Part shown: positions 37,065 through 45,697 of the stretch, in pieces
How the letters are laid out: the number at the start of each line of letters is the position of its first letter
Position numbering within the stretch: the stretch's first letter is position 1
From: an uncultured Bacteroidota bacterium
Lineage (GTDB): Bacteria; Bacteroidota; Bacteroidia; Chitinophagales; Saprospiraceae
Direction of reading: 5' to 3'
DNA: 59,652 nucleotides
Assembly: GCA_937861115.1 (NCBI GenBank)
Contig: CALMBD010000307.1
Span: 1 to 59,652 of the forward strand
Position numbers and translations under genes: made by a program
The notes under the pieces: generated by a model
Told to the model about the DNA's origin: nothing
Seen by the model: the letters and a program-made list of their open reading frames with translations, nothing else
Databases searched by the model: none

Positions 37065-38024
37065 ATGCCCGATACTTCATTTTCCACAGCGCCTTTCGAC
37101 TGGCTTTCCGACCTGGGCCCGGCGTTCGCCGCCCAGGAATCCTGGATGAATGGCAGTTACGACAACCAGGTCATGTTCCACCTGGTATACAAACCGGAAG
37201 GACCCTTTGCCATAGCCTGTGGCGCCGGGCTGCTTGCCGAGCATGTGCGACGTTTCCGGTTCTCGTTTGACGTAATCAGCCACTTGGGACACATCACCGA
37301 TGCACGCGGGCGGTCTGTTTTCCAGGAAAGTTACCTGAACCATTTGCAGCGTTTGCGGCTGAGGGTGCAGGTGAATGTCGCTCCGGAAGGTATGCTACTG
37401 CTGCCCGGCGAGCCGCTGATGATCGTGCAGGGTCCGCTGGGCCAGATACAATTGCTGCAAAGTGCCTTTAATCGCCTGGTATGGGAATCGTCGCACTGGG
37501 CGACGATGGCAGCCTCCAGCCGCTGGAAAGCGGGAAAATGGAAAGAAGAAGACACCCCGGCCGCACCGGCCTATCCATTTAATCCGGGTGGCTGGAAGAT
37601 ACGAGCATCCTACATAGGCGGCGCTTCAGCGGACGAGATACTGAGCAATGTGGGGAAAAACATGCGGGAGCCGTTCAAAGGAGAAGGCCTGGTCCGGATC
37701 GAACAGGCCCCGGGGGAACCCCTGGTCCAGATTCGCCGGCTTTTTAAGAGCAATAAACCCCTGGGCGATGTCTGGTTGACCCAGGCACATGAAGAGGTGG
37801 CCAGTGTAAGCAGAACAAAGGCGACTTTCCGGGATAGCGTGACCGGCAAGCCGCTTGAAGTGCAGATGACCCGTTTTCAGAATATCTACCAGCCGGTACT
37901 GGTCAAAGGACATCCGGTGCTGGCACCGCCACGCCTGGGTTACCTTCGTCAGCGTATGTTGAAACAAACAGAGGCTTTTCACCACGAAGATTTAAAGACT
38001 TACCCGCACGGCTGGTATATGTAG
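37065..38024 (+). CDS. NAPRTase-like protein apparently lacking the central catalytic region
   Basis: 319 residues. The N-terminal part follows nicotinate phosphoribosyltransferase: MFHLVYKPEGPFAIACGAGLLAEHVRRF, then APEGMLLLPGEPLMIVQGPLGQIQLLQSAFNRLV. The C-terminal part also follows it: VQIRRLFKSNKPLGDVWLTQAHEEV and YLRQRMLKQTEAFHHE. Full enzymes are about 400-490 residues; the middle, with the phosphoribosyl/base pocket and catalytic His, seems missing between about residues 165 and 200 (WKAGKWKEEDTPAAPAYPF). The frame is intact, so this is not a recent pseudogene. It may be a regulatory or repurposed relative. It converges on the photolyase gene. Confidence 0.55.
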   Translation: MPDTSFSTAPFDWLSDLGPAFAAQESWMNGSYDNQVMFHLVYKPEGPFAIACGAGLLAEHVRRFRFSFDVISHLGHITDARGRSVFQESYLNHLQRLRLRVQVNVAPEGMLLLPGEPLMIVQGPLGQIQLLQSAFNRLVWESSHWATMAASSRWKAGKWKEEDTPAAPAYPFNPGGWKIRASYIGGASADEILSNVGKNMREPFKGEGLVRIEQAPGEPLVQIRRLFKSNKPLGDVWLTQAHEEVASVSRTKATFRDSVTGKPLEVQMTRFQNIYQPVLVKGHPVLAPPRLGYLRQRMLKQTEAFHHEDLKTYPHGWYM

Positions 38025-38031
38025 CGCAGAC

Positions 38032-39381
38032 TCATTCGGATGAAGCACCCAGTGCTTTTTTATATACGTCCAGACAGCGCTCGCGTGCAAATCGGTGGTC
38101 GACAATTGGCGCCGGATAAGCCGGCGTTCCGAACTCGGGCACCCATTTCCGGATGTATTTGTATTCTGGATCAAATTTTTTGGTTTGTTCTGCCGGGTTG
38201 AATATCCGGAAATACGGCGCTGCATCGGTGCCGCAACCTGCGGCCCATTGCCAGCCGCCGGAATTGCTGGCCAGGTCGAAATCGAGCAGTTTTTGGGCAA
38301 AATATGCCTCACCGAGACGCCAGTCGATCAGCAGGTGCTTGGTCAGGAAACTGGCGACAATCATGCGCACCCGGTTGTGCATATAACCCGTGGCGTTCAA
38401 TTCCCGCATACCGGCATCCACAATGGGGTATCCCGTGCGGCCTTTGCACCACTTGTCAAAATCATCGGGCGCTTGTCGCCATTTAATCCGGTCGTAGGCC
38501 GGTTTGAAGGCGCGGTCTGCCACATGGGGAAAATGGGCCAATATCTGGCTGTAGAAATCCCGCCAGATCAATTCGTTGAGATAAGTGGCGTTCAGGGATT
38601 GGGCATGGCGGGCCTTCTCCCGAATGCTGATGGTACCGAAGCGAAAATGAACGCCGAGACGGGAGGTGCCCTCGACAGCAGGGAAATTGCGTGTTTTGTC
38701 GTAGTTCTTTATCAGGCCCCGGGTCACGGTCGTGGAGGGAAAGGGAATACCTGCCGGTTCAAAACCCATATTTTCCAGTGAAGGCAAGGATAATGGAGAG
38801 GTTTTGAAAAAGTTGGAAAAGTGCCTGGCACTGGGATAGGATTTCAGGTAAAAAGAGGTTGACCCGTTTTCGTCGGGAGGTGTTTTTTTCGAGTCCAGTT
38901 TTTCGAGCCATCGCCTGCTGTAGGGGGTAAAAACCGTGTAGGGCGTTCCATCGCTTTTCAGCACCTCGTCTTTTTCAAAGATCACGTGATCCTTGAAGGT
39001 GTGGAACGGGATGTTTTTCGCTTTGAGTAGTTCATGTATGGCCGTATCCCGTTCTGTTGCATACGGCTCGTAGTCGCGGTTGGTATACACCGAAGCGACG
39101 TTGAATTCCTGCAGGATATCCGGCCATACCTCTTCCGGTTTACCATACCGCACCAACAGAGATGCGCCCATCTCTTCCAGTTGCCGTTTCATCTCGCTGA
39201 TATTCTGATGGATAAATTCGACACGGGGATCTTTTTTGACTACCAGGTCGTCGAGGATATTCCGGTCGAAAATAAAAACCGGAAGCACAGGATGCGGGCC
39301 TCTCAGCGCGTGGTACAGCCCGGCATTGTCGTTGAGACGCAGGTCGCGGCGGTGCCAGAAAACAGAAACAGGTGTGGACAT
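38032..39381 (-). CDS. Deoxyribodipyrimidine photolyase (class I cryptochrome/photolyase)
   Basis: 449 residues from the ATG at 39381 (MSTPVSVFWHRRDLRLNDNAGL). The N-terminal alpha/beta antenna domain covers about 1-130. The FAD-binding helical domain has LIWRDFYSQILAHFP, NATGYMHNRVRMIVASFLTKHLLIDWR and SNSGGWQWAAGCGTDAAPYFRIFNP. It uses light to split UV-induced pyrimidine dimers. The longer upstream reading is unlikely because it adds only a short linker. Minus-strand neighbours upstream are a DUF721 gene and hemF. Confidence 0.94.
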   Translation of the reverse strand: MSTPVSVFWHRRDLRLNDNAGLYHALRGPHPVLPVFIFDRNILDDLVVKKDPRVEFIHQNISEMKRQLEEMGASLLVRYGKPEEVWPDILQEFNVASVYTNRDYEPYATERDTAIHELLKAKNIPFHTFKDHVIFEKDEVLKSDGTPYTVFTPYSRRWLEKLDSKKTPPDENGSTSFYLKSYPSARHFSNFFKTSPLSLPSLENMGFEPAGIPFPSTTVTRGLIKNYDKTRNFPAVEGTSRLGVHFRFGTISIREKARHAQSLNATYLNELIWRDFYSQILAHFPHVADRAFKPAYDRIKWRQAPDDFDKWCKGRTGYPIVDAGMRELNATGYMHNRVRMIVASFLTKHLLIDWRLGEAYFAQKLLDFDLASNSGGWQWAAGCGTDAAPYFRIFNPAEQTKKFDPEYKYIRKWVPEFGTPAYPAPIVDHRFARERCLDVYKKALGASSE

Positions 39382-39439
39382 GGGTGGCTGGATTGTTCCG
39401 CCGGGAAACACATGCCGGGCAAAAAAGGTTGCCGGATGC

Positions 39440-39730
39440 TCAGCGGATCACCACTTCCTTGATGTATGCCTCTCCCATTTCGTCGTTGATCAGGCTGATG
39501 ATCTTGTCTTTGGAATAGGAAAGTTCGTGTTTCAGCGGGGCCGAAAGGATGGTGAGATACAACACGTTTTTGCGGACGGCCACGTTGGAAGTATAGGTCG
39601 AGATGGTTTTCCCCATCAATTTTTCCCACAGCATTTTTACCCTTGTTTCGTCAAGGTGCGGCTTCAACTTAAACTCCTTCAACATGTCCTGCATGGCGTC
39701 ATGCAGGTTATTGTCGTTTTTCTTTCTCAT
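39440..39730 (-). CDS. DUF721 (DciA-like) domain protein
   Basis: 96 residues from the ATG at 39730 (MRKKNDNNLHDAMQDMLKE). The pattern MLWEKLMGKTISTYTSNVAVRKNVLYLTILSAPLKHELSYSKDKIISLIND matches the DUF721 fold: a Trp near the start, a beta pair, then the L-x-H-E-L block. DUF721 includes DciA, a loader or regulator of the replicative helicase DnaB, in many bacteria. Whether this short Bacteroidota form does so is inference. It lies 58 bases before photolyase on the same strand. Confidence 0.85.
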   Translation of the reverse strand: MRKKNDNNLHDAMQDMLKEFKLKPHLDETRVKMLWEKLMGKTISTYTSNVAVRKNVLYLTILSAPLKHELSYSKDKIISLINDEMGEAYIKEVVIR

Positions 39731-39801
39731 CGTCCCGGCTGTTTGTAGAGGTGACTGGCGCTGCTTCGGCAAATATAAGACTCCCGTTCAATATCCGTCT
39801 A

Positions 39802-40692
39802 CTAAACCCAACTCACTCCCTTTCGCAGCCAGCCAAGCGTATCCGCTTCGGGGCTTTCGGGTTCGGGCTGGAAATTGTAGGCCCAATGCGCCACCGGGGG
39901 CATGCTCATCAGGATGGACTCCACGCGGCCGTTGGTTTCCAGTCCGAATTTAGTGCCCCGGTCCCAAACGAGGTTAAATTCCACATAGCGGCCGCGGCGC
40001 AACATCTGCCAGCGTTTTTCCGGCTCGCCCCAGGGGCGGTCGGCGGCGCGGCGCAGCAGTTCTGTGTACACCGGCGCAAAGGTTTGTCCTACCGCCAATA
40101 CAAAATCAAACAGATTTTCCTGGGAAAGGCCTGTTTTTTCATCCAAATAGTCAAAAAAGATGCCGCCGATGCCCCTGGTTTCATTGCGGTGTCGCAGAAA
40201 AAAATAATCGTCGGCCTGCTGCTTGAAGTCGGGATAAAAACGCGCGTCGAACCTGTCGCAGACAGACTTCAATTGCTCGTGAAAAAAACGCGCGTCTTCC
40301 GGAACCACATAATGCGGCGTCAGATCGATGCCGCCTCCAAACCACCAGCGACCGTTACCGGTCTCGAAATACCGGACATTCATGTGGATGATCGGAGCCA
40401 TCGGCGAATGCGGGTGCAACACGATCGAAACCCCCGTGGCGAAAAAGTCGGTTGGAGGTAATTGCATATTTCGGGCAACCATTTCCGGCAGCGGGCCGTG
40501 TACGGCGCTGAACATGACGCCTCCTTTCTCCACGATTTTTCCTTCCAGCACCCGGCTCCGCCCTCCCCCACCCTCCGGGCGTATCCAGTTGTCTTCCAGA
40601 AACTTGCCTGCCCCGTCGGCGGCTTCGAGTTGGCGACAGATGTCATCTTGCAGGGCTTGAAACTGTGCTGATATGTATTCTTTGGCGTGCAT
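39802..40692 (-). CDS. hemF: Oxygen-dependent coproporphyrinogen III oxidase
   Basis: 296 residues, normal size. It oxidatively decarboxylates coproporphyrinogen III to protoporphyrinogen IX in heme synthesis and needs O2, fitting an aerobic organism. Signature blocks include GGGGRSRVLEGKIVEKGGV, SIVLHPHSPMAPIIHMNVRYFE, WWFGGGIDLTPHYV, FFDYLDE and YVEFNLVWDRGTKFGLETNGRVESILMSMPP. It is divergent from the nucleoside phosphorylase gene. Upstream on its strand is GACCTTTG (40720-40727), one base off the -7 consensus. Confidence 0.97.
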   Translation of the reverse strand: MHAKEYISAQFQALQDDICRQLEAADGAGKFLEDNWIRPEGGGGRSRVLEGKIVEKGGVMFSAVHGPLPEMVARNMQLPPTDFFATGVSIVLHPHSPMAPIIHMNVRYFETGNGRWWFGGGIDLTPHYVVPEDARFFHEQLKSVCDRFDARFYPDFKQQADDYFFLRHRNETRGIGGIFFDYLDEKTGLSQENLFDFVLAVGQTFAPVYTELLRRAADRPWGEPEKRWQMLRRGRYVEFNLVWDRGTKFGLETNGRVESILMSMPPVAHWAYNFQPEPESPEADTLGWLRKGVSWV

Positions 40693-40695
40693 GAC

Positions 40696-40703
40696 TACTT
40701 TTG
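40696..40703 (+). promoter_or_regulatory. Bacteroidota -7 box TACTTTTG
   Basis: An exact TAnnTTTG match 80 bases before the nucleoside phosphorylase start at 40784. No well-spaced -33 element is visible, so it is tentative. Confidence 0.35.
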
Positions 40704-40783
40704 TTCATTCAACGGAAAGCAAAGGTCTTTTTCCTTTTTAATTACGGCGAATAAAACTGTAAAGGAAATTTTAACTGAGTAAC

Positions 40784-41659
40784 ATGAAACTAGCATCATC
40801 CGAATTGATTCTGAATCCCGATGGAAGCATCTACCACCTGAACCTGCATCCGGAGCAGGTCGCCCCGATCATTATTACCGTCGGCGACCCTGACAGGGTA
40901 CCCAGGGTGAGCCGTTATTTTGACAAAGTGGAACACCGGGTTCAAAAGCGCGAATTCGTGACGCATACCGGCTGGCTGGGCAAACGGCGTCTGAGCGTTG
41001 TATCTACGGGCATAGGCGCAGACAATGTAGATATCGTCATGAATGAAATGGACGCGCTGTTCAACATTGATCTGGTTACCCGGCAAGTCAGAAACCCACC
41101 CCGGCAACTCACCTTTGTTCGCATCGGTACTTCCGGCGGCATACAGCCAGATATCGGAGCGGATGACCTCCTGGTTTCTTCGGCAGCATTCGGGCTGGAC
41201 GGACTGCTGCGCTTTTATGATTTCCCTGAATTGTGGGAGAATGAATGGGTCGACGCGTTCCATAAGGCAATGGAAGTCTCGGGCGAGTGGCCGAGCCTGC
41301 CTTATTTCGCCCATGCGGATCAGGGTTTCGTACAGGCCTGTACCAAAAACTTTGTAAGGGGAATCACTGCAACCAATTCGGGATTTTACGGTCCGCAGGG
41401 GCGACAATTGCGGGCAGGCATCAGTCGCCCGGGACTGATCGGCGCCCTGCAACAATTTGAATTCCGGGGCAAACAAATAACCAATCTGGAGATGGAAACG
41501 GCTGCGATTTACGGTTTGGCCCAACTGTTGGGGCACCGCGCCATATCGTTCAACGCCATACTGGCCAATCGGGCAAACGGAACATTCAGCGTCGACCCTC
41601 ATAAAACGGAGCAACACCTGATTGAGCAGGTGCTGGAAAATATTTTGACATTCAATTAA
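40784..41659 (+). CDS. Nucleoside phosphorylase, uridine phosphorylase-like
   Basis: 291 residues. Phosphorylases of this PNP_UDP_1 family split a nucleoside with phosphate into base and ribose-1-phosphate. Landmarks are IIITVGDPDRVPRVSRYFD (about 30-48), STGIGADNVDIVMNEM (about 74-89), RIGTSGGIQPDIGADDLLV (about 112-130) and ITNLEMETAAIYGLAQLLGHR (about 229-249), the purine/pyrimidine-site Met-Glu motif. The overall arrangement is closest to uridine phosphorylases, but the base specificity is not proven. The gene stands alone with a short gap to the next unknown gene. Confidence 0.9.
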   Translation: MKLASSELILNPDGSIYHLNLHPEQVAPIIITVGDPDRVPRVSRYFDKVEHRVQKREFVTHTGWLGKRRLSVVSTGIGADNVDIVMNEMDALFNIDLVTRQVRNPPRQLTFVRIGTSGGIQPDIGADDLLVSSAAFGLDGLLRFYDFPELWENEWVDAFHKAMEVSGEWPSLPYFAHADQGFVQACTKNFVRGITATNSGFYGPQGRQLRAGISRPGLIGALQQFEFRGKQITNLEMETAAIYGLAQLLGHRAISFNAILANRANGTFSVDPHKTEQHLIEQVLENILTFN

Positions 41660-41708
41660 ACCAAAGGCCCTATTTTCACCGGTAAATCAAGTTTACTTTA
41701 AATCTAAA

Positions 41709-42152
41709 ATGCTGATTATGAAAACGCTTTTTTTCTCTTTCAGGCCCGGCACCCTTTTTCTCACCCTGGGGCTTCTGTTCTTCTCGGTTTCCACGACCAT
41801 GCAGTCCTGTGCGGCCACTTTCGATCAGGTTGGCCTGGATAATATTACCAATCTCGGCGGCAGGCTCACCGACCTGATGGCCAAGGCAAAGGAACCCTAT
41901 GGCAAACATGCCGATGCCGTTGGCAAGTTGATGACAGAACTGGGTCAGGCAGCCGACCACGCCGCCACACAGAAAAAGAACATGGAGATCGCCAACTCAT
42001 GGAATATCTTGAAAAACGATCTGGCCATGCCGTTTTTTGATCGCTGGAAAGAAAAAGGCGTCCTGGGCAACGATTATATCAAGGAAGCAGTAGGTCAGGT
42101 TGGAAAAAGCATCGATGCGATTAAAAAAGCGGAACTGGCGAAGAAGAAGTAA
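41709..42152 (+). CDS. Small predicted lipoprotein, helical, unknown function
   Basis: 147 residues; Met4 (41718) is an alternative start. A long hydrophobic N-terminus (about 5-30) ends in TTMQSC with Cys34 as a possible lipidation site, although the lipobox is atypical. The mature part is amphipathic helix (LTDLMAKAKEPYGKHADAVGKLMTE, YIKEAVGQVGKSIDAIKKAELAKKK). I do not recognise the family. It is 76 bases upstream of another small helical gene on the same strand, and the pair ends at a strong terminator. Confidence 0.65.
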   Translation: MLIMKTLFFSFRPGTLFLTLGLLFFSVSTTMQSCAATFDQVGLDNITNLGGRLTDLMAKAKEPYGKHADAVGKLMTELGQAADHAATQKKNMEIANSWNILKNDLAMPFFDRWKEKGVLGNDYIKEAVGQVGKSIDAIKKAELAKKK

Positions 42153-42228
42153 TTGCCGGAATGGATTTTGATTGCTACCCATTTATGCCGGATGACGGAT
42201 CTTTTCACATTCAAAAAATTACAATACC

Positions 42229-42564
42229 ATGCCAGATAAGAAAAGCAATATAAAAACCGCACTCGACGGCCTGGACGATCAGGTAGTGGACATCGTCGGC
42301 AATTACGTAAAGCGCCGTCGCCAGCACTATGAAGAGGCGGCAAAAGCGCTTCATGCCAACCTCAAGGAAGACGCTGCCCGGTATGCCATCATGCTGGCCG
42401 ACCAGCAAATAACCCGGGAAGATTTTGACATGCTGATGAAAGGGCGTTTGGCTCAACTGAAAATCGAACTGCTCTCCGAGATGTCTATTTCCAAGACCAA
42501 ATTTGAAGGTATCGCGGGTGATGTTTTAAAACTGACCGTTAATACGCTGTTGGTTGCTATTTGA
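42229..42564 (+). CDS. Small cytoplasmic helical protein, unknown function
   Basis: 111 residues with no signal peptide. It is almost all helix: LDGLDDQVVDIVGNYVKRRRQHYEEAAKALHANLKE, then AARYAIMLADQQITREDFDMLMKGRLAQLKIELL, then a short hydrophobic end (LKLTVNTLLVAI). No motif identifies it. It follows the small lipoprotein gene, and a strong terminator starts 22 bases after its stop. The two may act together, but nothing shows how. Confidence 0.65.
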   Translation: MPDKKSNIKTALDGLDDQVVDIVGNYVKRRRQHYEEAAKALHANLKEDAARYAIMLADQQITREDFDMLMKGRLAQLKIELLSEMSISKTKFEGIAGDVLKLTVNTLLVAI

Positions 42565-42585
42565 ACCTTCTGCAGCCATTGGATT

Positions 42586-42624
42586 CGAACAGCCCTGCGA
42601 TTTGCCGGGCTGTTCGTGTTTTTT
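42586..42624 (+). terminator. Intrinsic terminator after the two small unknown genes
   Basis: CGAACAGCCC (42586-42595) and GGGCTGTTCG (42607-42616) form a perfect 10-bp stem with an 11-base loop, followed by TGTTTTTT. It separates the small helical gene from the moxR operon. The remaining bases to 42779 hold nothing I recognise. Confidence 0.85.
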
Positions 42625-42779
42625 CATGTGGTTTCTACTCTCCGCCGTTTTCAGCAAGCCCTGTCGGAAGTCGGGTCCAGCGGAGATTCAACCATGTCAC
42701 CCCGAAACCCCGTTCCCACATACTCATTTCCCCAATCCGCCGTTATGTTCCTTTTACACCACACCTTCGCCTGAAATCC

Positions 42780-43775
42780 ATGCAACAAAAAATGGATATG
42801 GAGGCGCTCGACCAGTTTATCCGGTCTGAAAGCGCTTTCCTTGAAAAACTCAACGCCGTAACCGCCAAAGTCATCGTGGGCCAGGGCGCCATGCTCAACC
42901 GCCTGCTGGTCGGATTACTGACCAAGGGACACATCCTGCTGGAAGGCATGCCGGGACTTGCCAAAACGCTGGCTATCAAAACGCTGGCTGATGCGGTGGA
43001 CGCCAAATTCAGCCGCATACAGTTTACGCCGGACCTGCTGCCTGCCGATGTCGTCGGGACAACCATTTACAACCCCTCGCTGTCGCAATTTACCGTCCGG
43101 CAAGGTCCGATCTTTGCCAATTTCGTTTTGGCAGATGAAATAAACCGTGCACCGGCAAAGGTCCAGAGCGCGCTGCTGGAGGCCATGCAGGAGCGACAGG
43201 TGACCATCGGCACCCAGACTTTTCCGCTGGAGGAGCCATTCCTCGTACTGGCTACCCAGAACCCAATCGAGCAGGAAGGCACCTATCCCCTGCCGGAAGC
43301 GCAGGCCGACCGTTTTTTGCTGAAGGTCAAAATCGGGTATCCTTCTCTCGAGGAAGAAAGAAGCATCATACGGCGCAACCTTAATGACGAAACGCCCGAA
43401 ATAACCAAAGTTCTGAGCGTCGATACACTGCTGAAGGCCAGGCAAGCGGTGAAGAAAATCTACCTGGACGAGAAGATCGAACAATACATCCTCGAGATCG
43501 TATTCGCCACCCGCTATCCCGCCCAGTACGGGATGGAAAACCTGGCGCCGCTGATCAATTACGGCGCCTCGCCCAGGGCAAGTATCGCATTGTCCAAGGC
43601 CGCGCGCGCCATGGCGTTTATCAACCGTCGCGGGTACGTTACCCCCGATGATGTTCGGGCGATATGCCCCGATGTGCTCCGCCACCGCATCGGACTTACA
43701 TTCGAAGCTGAAGCCGAGAATATCAGCCAGGAAGATATTATCGAAAAGATACTGGCTACCATCGTGATCCCTTAA
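42780..43775 (+). CDS. MoxR-family AAA+ ATPase
   Basis: 331 residues from the ATG at 42780 (MQQKMDMEALDQF); the longer upstream reading runs back through the terminator and is unlikely. Walker A is GMPGLAKT (56-63), Walker B is VLADE (116-120), followed by INRAPAKVQSALLEAMQE and the sensor segment VLATQNPIEQEGTYPLPEAQ. MoxR proteins act as chaperone-like activators of VWA-domain proteins. It is the first gene of the Bat operon, followed after 31 bases by DUF58. Confidence 0.95.
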   Translation: MQQKMDMEALDQFIRSESAFLEKLNAVTAKVIVGQGAMLNRLLVGLLTKGHILLEGMPGLAKTLAIKTLADAVDAKFSRIQFTPDLLPADVVGTTIYNPSLSQFTVRQGPIFANFVLADEINRAPAKVQSALLEAMQERQVTIGTQTFPLEEPFLVLATQNPIEQEGTYPLPEAQADRFLLKVKIGYPSLEEERSIIRRNLNDETPEITKVLSVDTLLKARQAVKKIYLDEKIEQYILEIVFATRYPAQYGMENLAPLINYGASPRASIALSKAARAMAFINRRGYVTPDDVRAICPDVLRHRIGLTFEAEAENISQEDIIEKILATIVIP

Positions 43776-43806
43776 TCGTTTTTCAAACCGGCATTCGAAT
43801 CTCAAT

Positions 43807-44691
43807 ATGGATACTGCTGAACTGCTGAAAAAAGTGCGCCGCATCGAAATCAAGACACGCGGACTGAGCAGCCACCTGTTTTCAGGCGGTTACCACAGCG
43901 CCTTTAAAGGCAGAGGGATGTCGTTCAGCGAAGTGCGACTGTATTATCCGGGCGACGATGTGCGGGCTATCGATTGGAATGTGACGGCCCGCACGGGAGA
44001 GCCGTTTATCAAGGTATTCGATGAAGAAAGGGAAAACACGGTCATGCTGCTCGTCGATGTCAGCGGCTCGGCGGTGTTTGGCAGCCACAACCAGTTCAAA
44101 GCGGAATACCTGACGGAATTGTGCGCCGTACTGGCGTTCTCCGCCATTGCCAACAATGACAAGGTCGGGGTGATGTTGTTTTCAGACCGGATCGAACTGT
44201 ATATACCGCCGAAAAAGGGCAAGCAACACATCCTGCGCATCATTCGGGAAGTATTGAACATCAAACCTGTCGGTAAAAAAACCGAGTTGGGCGATGCGCT
44301 TCGGTATATCCACAACGGCCTGAAAAAACGCTGCGTTTGTTTCGTTTTATCCGACTTCCTCGCGGAGGGTTATGAAGAAGCGCTGCGCGTACTGGCCAGG
44401 CAGCACGATTGCGTCGGCATCCATTGCTGGGACCCCCTGGAGCGGGATCTGCCCGATGTGGGGGTGCTGCGTGTTGCCGATGCAGAATCGGGTGAACAAA
44501 TATGGGTAGACACCACCAGCAACCAACTCCGGCGGCAATACTGGTATTCCTTTGAATCACATACCGCCGCGACACAGGCCCTGTTCCGGCGTGCCGGCGC
44601 CGATTTTTTGAGCATCGGCACCCATCAACCCTACATACACGCATTGTTACAATTCTTTGCCCGGCGATCAAGGATCGTTTCACACGGGTAG
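43807..44691 (+). CDS. DUF58 domain protein of the Bat operon
   Basis: 294 residues, cytoplasmic, with no membrane segment. The family signature is GGYHSAFKGRGMSFSEVRLYYPGDDVRAIDWNVTAR (about 28-63). A VWA-like fold follows: LVDVSGSAVFG resembles a MIDAS-type D-x-S-G-S (about 82-91). It is the standard second gene of moxR operons and is thought to work with MoxR and the BatA/B proteins. The next gene starts 9 bases later. Confidence 0.92.
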   Translation: MDTAELLKKVRRIEIKTRGLSSHLFSGGYHSAFKGRGMSFSEVRLYYPGDDVRAIDWNVTARTGEPFIKVFDEERENTVMLLVDVSGSAVFGSHNQFKAEYLTELCAVLAFSAIANNDKVGVMLFSDRIELYIPPKKGKQHILRIIREVLNIKPVGKKTELGDALRYIHNGLKKRCVCFVLSDFLAEGYEEALRVLARQHDCVGIHCWDPLERDLPDVGVLRVADAESGEQIWVDTTSNQLRRQYWYSFESHTAATQALFRRAGADFLSIGTHQPYIHALLQFFARRSRIVSHG

Positions 44692-44700
44692 TTTTTCAGC

Positions 44701-45696
44701 ATGAAAAAAAGTATCCGGCAACATAAAAGCAGCAAAACACATGGTTCGTTGTACAAACGACTGGTCTTTGGACTGCTTTTTTTTATGGCAAACCTGGCGG
44801 TCTCGACTGCACAGGCGTCAGCCATTGTTGCCCTGCGTCCTGACCGTATCGAAGCCGGCGATACCACGATGTTGTGGGTCATGGTATCGGGGGTGCAGGC
44901 AGCGCCTGGCCAGGTTGATTTCGGCGCCTGGGCAGGCATCATACCGCTTAACAACGTCATGTCGCGATCTGACAAGTGGCGGCGTGTCAACCAGCAATGG
45001 GTTCGCCAGTATGCCCTGATCGTTTTCGACAGCAGTACGCTGGAGTTGCCGGCGTTGACCGTGCGGCTTGCCATCGGTGACCCGCTGAAGACGAATTCGC
45101 TGCGCCTGACCGTCCGCAACCCGCCCGGCGGGTTTGACTTGTCGGACATGGAGACCATACGCGACATACACCGGGAACCGCCAAACTGGACCGACAACTG
45201 GCCCTACGGCGTGGTGATCCTGATTTTGTTGTTCCTGTTGTTTCTTGTCCTTCGCCGGATGGCCAAACGCCCCAAACATACGCCCGCAGTTTTACCGGCA
45301 CCTTCTGCAGCACCGGCGCCATCGCCTTATGAACATGCGTTGAAGGAACTGGACGAACTAAAACGCACAAAAGCGTGGCAGCATGGACCCGTCAAGGAAT
45401 ATTACGCCAAACTGAGTCTGGTCCTGCGGGAATACCTGGAACACCGGTTTCACATTCCGGCACTGGAATCGACCACCGGCGAAACAGGACAATTGCTGCA
45501 AACGGTTTCATTTCCAGCCGACCTGATTCCGCAGGCCTTGCAGGTTCTGGCCATGACCGATCTGGTAAAATATGCCCAATCCCAACCGACCGAACACGCA
45601 CACGAAAAGGCAATTGCAGACCTCCGACAACTGGTCGTCAAAAGCCATAATACCGCACAGGCAACGCCTGAAACCAGTCAAAACACCCGTACCTGA
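44701..45696 (+). CDS. Membrane protein of the Bat operon (between DUF58 and BatA)
   Basis: 331 residues. The N-terminal hydrophobic segment (about 20-40, GLLFFMANLAVSTAQA) is a signal peptide or anchor. A periplasmic beta-rich part spans about 41-165, then a membrane helix at about 174-195 (YGVVILILLFLLFLVL) and a cytoplasmic helical tail (EHALKELDELKRTKAW...LREYLEHRF). This layout recurs in Bacteroidota at this operon position. A role with BatA is inferred. Its stop is followed one base later by the GTG of batA. Confidence 0.8.
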   Translation: MKKSIRQHKSSKTHGSLYKRLVFGLLFFMANLAVSTAQASAIVALRPDRIEAGDTTMLWVMVSGVQAAPGQVDFGAWAGIIPLNNVMSRSDKWRRVNQQWVRQYALIVFDSSTLELPALTVRLAIGDPLKTNSLRLTVRNPPGGFDLSDMETIRDIHREPPNWTDNWPYGVVILILLFLLFLVLRRMAKRPKHTPAVLPAPSAAPAPSPYEHALKELDELKRTKAWQHGPVKEYYAKLSLVLREYLEHRFHIPALESTTGETGQLLQTVSFPADLIPQALQVLAMTDLVKYAQSQPTEHAHEKAIADLRQLVVKSHNTAQATPETSQNTRT

Positions 45697-45697
45697 A

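Noticed and set aside
42561-42779. N-terminal extension of MoxR
   Set aside because: The frame is open but runs through a strong intrinsic terminator and encodes Pro/Arg/Ser-rich sequence unlike MoxR.
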